Below, piece after piece: positions 36,806-42,332 of a stretch of 42,332 nucleotides of DNA. The notes under the pieces are model-generated. The model saw nothing but the letters and a program-made list of their open reading frames with translations. It was not told the origin of the DNA and searched no databases. Location: NCBI GenBank assembly GCA_003527225.1, contig DPXQ01000014.1:1-42332 (forward strand), read 5' to 3'. Numbering within the stretch: position 1 is the first letter of the stretch; every line of letters begins with the position of its first letter. Source of the stretch: Rhizobium sp. Its GTDB lineage: Bacteria; Pseudomonadota; Alphaproteobacteria; Rhizobiales; Rhizobiaceae. The translations under genes were made by a program, and so were the position numbers.

Positions 36806-36974
36806 GAAAGCGCGATCCACGCAGCCGATGGTTTTGTACGATCCTGGGTGCCTACAAACGTAGGTGGGCGCCATATGTCCAGGCCCACGGGCCCGGCCAG
36901 GGACAGCTCCCTTTGGATCGAGTATGGCCCCAGGGATTGTGTTTCCTGTCGTGAGGCGCAGATCGCATTCCAGA
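36806..36974 (-). ncRNA. ssrS: 6S RNA (RNA polymerase-binding regulator)
   Basis: About 165 nucleotides read on the minus strand directly downstream of zapA, the classic position of 6S RNA. The ends close in a ten-base-pair stem: GCGATCTGCG (36966 down to 36957) with CGTGGATCGC plus wobbles (36821 down to 36812). Inside are a long imperfect duplex with an open centre, a CCTAC-gttt-GTAGG hairpin, and GGGAG/CTGTCCC and GGGCC/GGGCC elements. 6S RNA mimics an open promoter and sequesters sigma-70 holoenzyme in stationary phase. There is no open reading frame with coding character here. Ends are approximate. Confidence 0.8.
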
Positions 36975-37027
36975 TATAGGGTCAAATCACGCGTAGCGCC
37001 AGTGGCGATGATGGACGCATGTCAATT

Positions 37028-37414
37028 TCAGCCGTCTTGCCGCGCGGTGCCGGACGGACGGGCCGTCAGCTTCTTGGTTATTCCGTTCAGCCGCTCGGTC
37101 AGTTCACCGATCGCGGCCGTCAGCAGTTCTTCCTTGTGCTGCGCACCGGCAGCAGCGCTGTCGCGCCCTTCCTTGAGGGTGGCCAGTTCCTTCTCCATGG
37201 TACCGACCTTGCGGTTGATTTCGGAGAGTTCGTCCATCACCATGATCCCGGCCATCACTGTGATTCTGAGATCGCCGATTTCGCCGAACTGCCCCTTAAG
37301 ATGGGAAACATAACGGTCGAACTGGGTGGCGAGATCGATGAGATGCGCCTCCTGGCCCTCTTCGCAGGCCATGCGGTAGGCTTTCCCATCGATCGTCACC
37401 GTAATCTGTGCCAT
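37028..37414 (-). CDS. zapA: Cell division protein ZapA
   Basis: 128 residues. It binds and bundles FtsZ at the division ring. ITVTIDGKAYRMACEEGQEAHLIDLATQFDRYV is the ZapA N-terminal domain (conserved parts at 4-36). RITVMAGIMVMDELSE is the second conserved segment, followed by a coiled coil (INRKVGTMEKELATLKEGRD) and a polar tail. Downstream of the DUF4164-like gene and immediately before 6S RNA on the same strand. Confidence 0.94.
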   Translation of the reverse strand: MAQITVTIDGKAYRMACEEGQEAHLIDLATQFDRYVSHLKGQFGEIGDLRITVMAGIMVMDELSEINRKVGTMEKELATLKEGRDSAAAGAQHKEELLTAAIGELTERLNGITKKLTARPSGTARQDG

Positions 37415-37460
37415 TCGTCTCCCCGCAAGCCTCGAAATCGCGCCCGTCTCCGCTCGGCCC

Positions 37461-37733
37461 CTATCGGTCGAGAACGGCCCTTATCGTCTCCATCGCCGTC
37501 ACCAGCCGCCGCGACACTTCGCGATTGACCTCCTCGAGCCGGTTTGCCCGGAATTCCGACTGGTCGAGCTCCTGGGCAAGCCGGGCGCGGTCAGCATGCA
37601 CCCGCTTGACCTCGCCTTCGACCTCGCTGCTTTCGCGCTGGACCTCGATGCGCATGTCGATGGCATTCTCCAGGCCGGAAATTGCCTGTCGCAAAGCGCT
37701 GAGCGCCACATCAACCCTGTTGTCTGTCGACAT
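37461..37733 (-). CDS. Small coiled-coil protein (DUF4164-like)
   Basis: 90 residues, hydrophilic and almost wholly helical, with heptad-like leucine spacing (ALRQAISGLENAIDMRIEV, VKRVHADRARLAQELDQSE, FRANRLEEVNREVSRRLVTA). It resembles the DUF4164 proteins that precede zapA in many Rhizobiales; the function is unknown, though the position suggests a division-related partner of ZapA. ATG 37733 is chosen; a TTG seven codons earlier is possible. zapA follows after 46 bases. Confidence 0.78.
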   Translation of the reverse strand: MSTDNRVDVALSALRQAISGLENAIDMRIEVQRESSEVEGEVKRVHADRARLAQELDQSEFRANRLEEVNREVSRRLVTAMETIRAVLDR

Positions 37734-37971
37734 TTCGTTGTCCCGGCTTTCCAAAAAAGGTCACCGAATCGCCCTGAAGATCCGCTATCTTGAATGTGGA
37801 CAGTATTCGCTTGAATTGCCGCCCGTCAATAAAACCAGCCCGGGGCCCACCCGCCTAAACTGTGGACGAGCCAACAAATACCGCCGCTCTTGGGCAGGAC
37901 GGTGGCAATGCGCGGCATACAGGCAGACGGTTGAATTCTTGCCCGGGAAAAGTCCAGAATACCGCGGATTT

Positions 37972-37999
37972 GTTGACTCGCGCGATTCACCTGCTATGG
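37972..37999 (+). promoter_or_regulatory. Putative tkt promoter in the 335-base divergent gap
   Basis: GTTGAC (37972-37977), 16-base spacer, CTATGG (37994-37999), close to the rhizobial CTTGAC-N17-CTATAT consensus, 70 bases upstream of the tkt start. The rest of the 37734-38068 gap shows no gene; several in-frame start codons upstream of tkt are not supported by ribosome binding sites. Confidence 0.5.
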
Positions 38000-38068
38000 A
38001 TCAGCCGCCTTCAGACAGTCCGCGTCAGGTGCGGACATCCCTTGAGACCCGGAATAAGCGGAAAAGCG

Positions 38069-40051
38069 ATGATCTCTCCCGAAAAACATAACCGGATGGC
38101 GAATGCGATCCGATTTCTGGCCATGGACGCAGTGGAAAAAGCCAATTCCGGCCATCCAGGCATGCCGATGGGGTGCGCCGATGTCGCGACCGTGCTTTTC
38201 ACACGCTTCCTGAACTTCGATCCCAAGAACCCACTCTGGCCGGACCGCGACCGCTTTGTGCTGTCGGCCGGTCACGGTTCCATGCTCCTCTATGCCCTGC
38301 TCTATCTGACGGGTTATGAAGACATGACCATCGAGGACATCAAGCAGTTCCGCCAGATGGGCGCGAAGACTGCTGGACACCCCGAATACGGCCATGCCTC
38401 CGGCATCGAGACCACGACCGGCCCACTCGGTCAGGGCATTGCAAACGCCGTCGGTATGGCGATCGCCGAGAAAAAGCTCGCCAACGAGTTCGGCTCGGAC
38501 CTGATGAACCATTACACCTATGCGCTCGCCGGCGACGGCTGCCTGATGGAGGGCATCAGCCAGGAGGCGATCTCGCTTGCCGGGCACCTCAAGCTCAACA
38601 AGCTGATCGTTCTATGGGACGACAACGGCATCTCGATCGACGGCGCGATCTCGCTTTCCGACTCGACCGACCAGCATGCGCGTTTCCGCGCCTCCGGCTG
38701 GAACACGCTCGCCGTCGACGGCCACGATCCGGAAGCCATTGCCTCAGCGATCGAAACGGCGCGTAACTCCGACAAGCCGACGATGATTGCCTGCAAGACC
38801 GTCATCGGCTTCGGTTCGCCCAACAAAGCCGGCACCCACAAGGTCCATGGCTCTCCGCTCGGCGCCGACGAAATCGCGGCTACCCGCAAGGCGCTCGGAT
38901 GGGCCGAGGAAGCCTTTTCCGTTCCCGCCGACGTCCTCGACGCCTGGCGTATCGCCGGGCTTCGCTCCACCAAGACCTGCAAGGACTGGGAAGACCGGCT
39001 TGCCGCGAGCAATCCAGACAAGCGTGCGGAACTCACGCGCCGCTTCGCCGGTGACCTGCCCGGCAACTTCGATGCCACAATCGACGCCTACAAGAAGAAG
39101 CTCGCCGAAACCAAGCCGACGGTCGCCACCCGCAAGGCTTCGGAAGATGCGCTCGAGGTTATCAACGGCGTTCTCACCGAGACTCTCGGCGGCTCGGCCG
39201 ACCTGACCGGCTCCAACAATACCAAGACGAGCCAGACGAAGTCGATCACGCCCGACGATTTCTCCGGCCGCTACATCCATTGGGGGATTCGCGAGCACGG
39301 CATGGCCGCAGCCATGAACGGTATCGCACTGCATGGCGGCCTGATCCCCTATTCGGGCGGCTTCCTGATATTCTCGGATTACTGCCGTCCGTCGATCCGC
39401 CTCGCCGCCCTGATGGGCATCCGTGTCATCCACGTGCTGACGCACGATTCCATCGGCCTTGGCGAAGACGGACCGACCCACCAGCCGGTCGAGCATATGG
39501 CAGCGCTCCGCGCCATCCCCAATCTGCTCGTCTTCCGTCCGGCCGATGCGACCGAAACTGCAGAGTGCTGGCAGATCGCGCTTGAAGAGAAGCATCGCCC
39601 CTCGGGAATTGCGCTCACCCGCCAGAACCTGGCACCGGCCCGCACCGACTACGACGAGAAGAACCTGTGCGCTTCCGGCGCCTATGAACTTCTGTCTGCA
39701 AGCGACGCCAAGGTTTCGATCTTTGCATCCGGTTCCGAAGTCGAGATCGCGCTCCAGGCTCATGCAATGCTGGCCCAGAAGGGAATTTCCGCCCGCGTTG
39801 TCTCCGTACCCTGCTTCGAACTCTTCTTCGAGCAGCCGGAAGCCTATCGCGCCGCCATCATCGGCACCTCGCCGGTCAAGGTGGCCGTCGAAGCCGGCAT
39901 TCGTCAGGGATGGGACAGCTTCATCGGTTCCGACGGCATTTTTGTTGGTATGACGTCTTTCGGCGCCTCCGGCCCCTACAAGGAACTCTACAAACATTTC
40001 GGCATCACCGCAGAGGCGATCGTCGCCGCCGCGGAAGCCAAATTGGCATAA
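38069..40051 (+). CDS. tkt: Transketolase
   Basis: 660-residue TPP enzyme that moves two-carbon ketol units between sugar phosphates in the pentose phosphate pathway and, where present, the Calvin cycle. N-terminal [20 protein letters not shown], substrate/TPP loop [23 protein letters not shown] (parts at 101-123), TPP-binding GDG 155-157 with [13 protein letters not shown]. The middle Pyr domain has [19 protein letters not shown] and [20 protein letters not shown], followed by a C-terminal domain. ATG 38069 is preceded by GCGGAAAAGCG. gap follows 81 bases later, as in other rhizobia. Confidence 0.97.
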   Translation: MISPEKHNRMANAIRFLAMDAVEKANSGHPGMPMGCADVATVLFTRFLNFDPKNPLWPDRDRFVLSAGHGSMLLYALLYLTGYEDMTIEDIKQFRQMGAKTAGHPEYGHASGIETTTGPLGQGIANAVGMAIAEKKLANEFGSDLMNHYTYALAGDGCLMEGISQEAISLAGHLKLNKLIVLWDDNGISIDGAISLSDSTDQHARFRASGWNTLAVDGHDPEAIASAIETARNSDKPTMIACKTVIGFGSPNKAGTHKVHGSPLGADEIAATRKALGWAEEAFSVPADVLDAWRIAGLRSTKTCKDWEDRLAASNPDKRAELTRRFAGDLPGNFDATIDAYKKKLAETKPTVATRKASEDALEVINGVLTETLGGSADLTGSNNTKTSQTKSITPDDFSGRYIHWGIREHGMAAAMNGIALHGGLIPYSGGFLIFSDYCRPSIRLAALMGIRVIHVLTHDSIGLGEDGPTHQPVEHMAALRAIPNLLVFRPADATETAECWQIALEEKHRPSGIALTRQNLAPARTDYDEKNLCASGAYELLSASDAKVSIFASGSEVEIALQAHAMLAQKGISARVVSVPCFELFFEQPEAYRAAIIGTSPVKVAVEAGIRQGWDSFIGSDGIFVGMTSFGASGPYKELYKHFGITAEAIVAAAEAKLA

Positions 40052-40060
40052 GTCAAATCG

Positions 40061-40089
40061 TCGCAGGGGGTTTTTCGAACGCCCTGCGA
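40061..40089 (+). repeat. Stem-loop between tkt and gap
   Basis: TCGCAGGG (40061-40068) pairs perfectly with CCCTGCGA (40082-40089) across a 13-base loop that contains TTTTT. It lies ten bases after tkt. The T run is in the loop, not after the stem, so this is not a standard terminator. It may be an mRNA processing or stability element that sets relative tkt and gap levels. Confidence 0.5.
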
Positions 40090-40132
40090 TCCGATAACCT
40101 GAAGGTCTTTCTTTCAAGCGGGAGTGTATGCA

Positions 40133-41143
40133 ATGACTGTGAAAGTTGCCATCAATGGCTTTGGCCGCATCGGCCGCAATGTACTGCGCGCAATCGTCGA
40201 ATCCGGCCGTACCGATATCGAGGTCGTGGCGATCAACGACCTCGGCCCGGTCGAAACCAATGCCCACCTGCTTCGCTATGACAGCATCCATGGCAAGTTC
40301 CCGGCCGATGTAAAGGTCGAAGGCGACACCATCATCGTTGGTGGCGGCAAGCCGATCAAGGTTACCGCGATCAAGGATCCGGCAACCCTGCCGCACAAGG
40401 AACTCGGCGTCGACATCGCGATGGAATGCACCGGCATCTTCACCTCGCGCGACAAGGCCGCCCTGCATCTGACCGCCGGCGCCAAGCGCGTCATCGTCTC
40501 GGCTCCGGCTGACGGCGCCGACCTGACCGTCGTCTTCGGCGTCAACCACGACAAGCTGACCAAGGATCACCTGGTCATCTCCAACGCCTCCTGCACCACG
40601 AACTGCCTGGTTCCGGTGGTCAAGGTTCTGAACGACGCGATCGGCATCGATCATGGCTTCATGACGACGATCCACTCCTACACCGGCGACCAGCCGACGC
40701 TGGACACCATGCACAAGGATCTCTACCGCGCCCGTGCCGCTGCGCTCTCGATGATTCCGACCTCGACCGGGGCGGCCAAGGCCGTCGGTCTCGTCCTGCC
40801 GGAACTCAAGGGCAAGCTGGACGGCACCTCGATCCGCGTCCCGACCCCGAACGTCTCGGTCGTCGACTTCAAGTTCGTCGCCAAGAAGAATACGACCGTC
40901 CAGGAAGTGAACGACGCCATCAAGGCTGCTTCGAACGGCGCCCTGAAGGGCATCCTCGGTTACACCGAAGAACCGCTGGTCTCGCGTGACTTCAACCATG
41001 ATTCGCACTCGTCGATCTTCGCCATCGACCAGACCAAGGTTCTCGAAGGCAACTTCGTCCGCATCCTGACCTGGTACGACAACGAATGGGGCTTCTCCAA
41101 CCGTATGTCGGATACCGCGGTTGCCATGGGCAAGCTGCTCTAA
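40133..41143 (+). CDS. gap: Glyceraldehyde-3-phosphate dehydrogenase, type I
   Basis: 336 residues. NAD-dependent oxidative phosphorylation of glyceraldehyde-3-phosphate in glycolysis/gluconeogenesis. Rossmann motif [10 protein letters not shown] (7-16), with acidic D36 in VAINDLG favouring NAD over NADP. The catalytic cysteine is C154 in [12 protein letters not shown], with its partner His in the following catalytic domain. [21 protein letters not shown] and the terminal [12 protein letters not shown] are signatures. ATG 40133 has GGGAG eight bases upstream. pgk, which often follows gap, is not next here; an antiporter gene is. Confidence 0.97.
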   Translation: MTVKVAINGFGRIGRNVLRAIVESGRTDIEVVAINDLGPVETNAHLLRYDSIHGKFPADVKVEGDTIIVGGGKPIKVTAIKDPATLPHKELGVDIAMECTGIFTSRDKAALHLTAGAKRVIVSAPADGADLTVVFGVNHDKLTKDHLVISNASCTTNCLVPVVKVLNDAIGIDHGFMTTIHSYTGDQPTLDTMHKDLYRARAAALSMIPTSTGAAKAVGLVLPELKGKLDGTSIRVPTPNVSVVDFKFVAKKNTTVQEVNDAIKAASNGALKGILGYTEEPLVSRDFNHDSHSSIFAIDQTKVLEGNFVRILTWYDNEWGFSNRMSDTAVAMGKLL

Positions 41144-41176
41144 ATCGGCCGTCTCTCTGAGAGGCAATCAAATGCA

Positions 41177-41213
41177 GGCGGATCGGGAGACCGGTCCGCC
41201 TTTTCACTTTTTG
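41177..41213 (+). terminator. Intrinsic terminator after gap
   Basis: GGCGGATCG (41177-41185) pairs with CCGGTCCGCC (41191-41200), nine pairs with one wobble, followed by TTTTCACTTTTT. It lies 33 bases after the gap stop codon. The remaining 215 bases to the antiporter start show nothing I recognise. Confidence 0.85.
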
Positions 41214-41427
41214 AATTCCGCCCTACTCTGATCAAGATTGCAGACGAAAAGAACGGGACTCATTTGTCTCGCCTCGGCAGTTCTGCCCATTCAATCCAAA
41301 ACAACGTCGCCGGCTTCCGATTTGCCGGGACGCAAGGCCGCCGTGATGTCGTTTTCGACGCGGCGCTGCTTTGGATATGGGGGTAGTATCCCAGTGCGAG
41401 GGTTTGCTTGCGAGAAGGGGAAAAGGA

Positions 41428-42332
41428 TTGGACGCTTTCTATGCCGTGACGCTGGTCTCGACTGGGCTCGTTCTTCTCGCGGCCTTCTCCAGCCTTCTGG
41501 CTTTCCGCTTCGGCGCGCCGCTGCTTCTGCTCTTCCTGCTGATCGGTCTTCTCGCAGGCGTCGACGGGCTCGGTATCGATTTTTCCAACAACTCGCTGGC
41601 CTACATTGTCGGTTCGATTGCCCTTGCGATCATCCTGTTTGATTCGGGATACGGCACCTCGCTGCAATCCTTCAAGCTTTCGGCCCTTCCGGCGCTGACG
41701 GCCTCGACGGCGGGCGTGCTGATAACGGCAGTCCTCTTCGGAATGCTGGCCCATTTCCTGCTCGACTTCTCCTTCCTAGAAGGTCTCCTGCTCGGTTCGA
41801 TCGTCGCCTCGACCGATGCGGCGGCCGTCTTCTTCCTGCTGCGCATAGGCGGGATCAACATCCGCGACCGGGTGCGCTCCACGCTGGAGGTCGAGTCGGG
41901 CACCAACGACCCGATGGCGATCTTTCTCACCATGGCGCTCGTTCAGCTGCTGTCCTCCGGCAAGGGCTATAGCGGCCTCGACCTCGAACTCATCCGCCTG
42001 TTCGTCGAACAAATGGGTCTTGGCCTCGCGCTCGGATTGATTGGCGGCGCGCTCATCACCTTCGTGCTGAGGCGGATTTCCGTCGAACGTGGCCTCGCCC
42101 CGATCTTCATGCTTGCCATGGCGCTGCTGGTCTTTTCCTACACGGGTGCGGTCGGTGGCAGCGGCTTCCTCGCGGTCTATGTGGCGGGCATCTATGCCGG
42201 CAGCCAGAAGATCCCCGCAGGCGCCGCCATCAGCCGCTTCCAGGATGGCATGACCTGGCTCTCCCAGATCATCATGTTCCTGGTGCTAGGCCTGCTCGCG
42301 ACACCCTCCCAGTTTCCCTCCATCCTCGTTCC
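41428..42332 (+). CDS. NhaP2-type K+(Na+)/H+ antiporter, N-terminal part (runs off the right edge)
   Basis: Monovalent cation/proton antiporter of the CPA1 family, inner membrane. About 301 codons are present, covering most of the 12-13 TM transport domain: LVSTGLVLLAAFSSLLAFRFG, GAPLLLLFLLIGLLAGVDG, GSIALAIILFDSGYGT, LLLGSIVASTDAAAVFFLL with the ion-binding STDAAAV, and LEVESGTNDPMAIFLTMALV with the conserved END-like GTNDP motif. The TTG at 41428 is chosen as start (MDAFYAVTLVST after initiation) because AAGGGG lies seven bases upstream; an in-frame ATG at 41377 has no ribosome binding site. The C-terminal TrkA-C-type regulatory domain expected for NhaP2/CvrA would lie outside the window. 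Confidence 0.9.
   Translation, partial: MDAFYAVTLVSTGLVLLAAFSSLLAFRFGAPLLLLFLLIGLLAGVDGLGIDFSNNSLAYIVGSIALAIILFDSGYGTSLQSFKLSALPALTASTAGVLITAVLFGMLAHFLLDFSFLEGLLLGSIVASTDAAAVFFLLRIGGINIRDRVRSTLEVESGTNDPMAIFLTMALVQLLSSGKGYSGLDLELIRLFVEQMGLGLALGLIGGALITFVLRRISVERGLAPIFMLAMALLVFSYTGAVGGSGFLAVYVAGIYAGSQKIPAGAAISRFQDGMTWLSQIIMFLVLGLLATPSQFPSILV

Noticed and set aside
37862..38068. In-frame N-terminal extension of transketolase
   Set aside because: The extension has no conservation and no ribosome binding site, and a promoter-like sequence lies inside it; [15 protein letters not shown] is the normal family start.
38744..41167. An open frame of about 800 codons on the minus strand, antisense to tkt and gap
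   Set aside because: It lies wholly opposite two strongly conserved genes, has no recognisable motif, and long antisense open frames are expected in G+C-rich coding DNA.
41238..41642. Open frame of 134 codons overlapping the start of the antiporter gene
   Set aside because: No ribosome binding site, no family resemblance, and it overlaps a frame with clear membrane-transport character.
1..42332. tRNA genes, CRISPR arrays, insertion sequences, phage genes, attachment sites
   Set aside because: Looked for; no transposase or integrase product, no repeat-spacer pattern, and no cloverleaf sequence was recognised.

Overview
The window is a G+C-rich, densely coded stretch of a chromosome from an alphaproteobacterium, almost certainly a member of the Rhizobiaceae (Rhizobium/Agrobacterium/Sinorhizobium group). 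The reasons are the ruvCAB, tol-pal-cpoB-tilS-ftsH-glmM and tkt-gap blocks in alphaproteobacterial form, a SqdB/SqdD/SqdC sulfolipid cluster like the rhizobial one, CTTGAC-N17-CTATAT type promoters, TTAA-N7-TTAA CtrA-type boxes, and methyl-accepting proteins with tandem HAMP domains. I see no insertion sequence, phage gene, tRNA, rRNA or CRISPR array. This is mostly core chromosome with a few accessory patches.

Layout. 1-1.7 kb: serine biosynthesis (serC, then serA running off the left edge) behind a promoter and a short structured leader. 1.9-3.6 kb: two outer-membrane beta-barrel proteins in tandem, each with the same three-part TTAA element upstream. 3.9-6.2 kb: a large chemoreceptor, also preceded by a TTAA-N7-TTAA box. 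6.5-7.5 kb: a luciferase-like flavin oxidoreductase. 7.6-10.5 kb: ruvC, ruvA, ruvB and a DinB-family gene. 10.5-13.5 kb (minus strand): sqdB-sqdD-sqdC with ATGA overlaps, for sulfoquinovosyl diacylglycerol. 13.6-24.7 kb (plus strand): ybgC, tolQ, tolR, tolA, tolB, pal, cpoB, tilS, ftsH and glmM, covering envelope constriction, tRNA-Ile lysidine, membrane proteolysis and the phosphoglucosamine step of peptidoglycan precursor synthesis. 24.8-25.6 kb: yebC, convergent with glmM across a strong bidirectional terminator.

25.7-29.2 kb is the most unusual part. An FMO-like flavoprotein monooxygenase is divergent from a two-gene unit that encodes a small PPOX-fold (flavin/heme-binding split-barrel) protein and a PPOX-GAF-winged-helix fusion. 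The 129-base gap between them has phased CCTAA repeats and a CGGAG-aaa-CTCCG dyad, so it may be a small flavin-sensing regulatory unit. 29.2-31.6 kb (minus strand): an exported metallo-beta-lactamase-fold protein with a degenerate metal motif, a YmdB-type phosphodiesterase and 5-formyl-THF cyclo-ligase. 31.9-36.8 kb: a second chemoreceptor with a C-terminal WEEF tail, a cyclopropane fatty acid synthase, a PaiB-like FMN protein and a LysE-type exporter. 36.8-37.7 kb (minus strand): a DUF4164-like coiled-coil gene, zapA and a 6S RNA directly after zapA. 38.1-41.1 kb: transketolase and GAPDH. From 41.4 kb to the right edge: the N-terminal part of a NhaP2-type cation/proton antiporter.

The envelope theme is strong: porin-like barrels, Tol-Pal, FtsH, GlmM, sulfolipid and cyclopropane lipids. 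Cell-cycle control through CtrA is suggested for the barrels and the first chemoreceptor. Function calls rest on motif recognition by eye; no database search was run.
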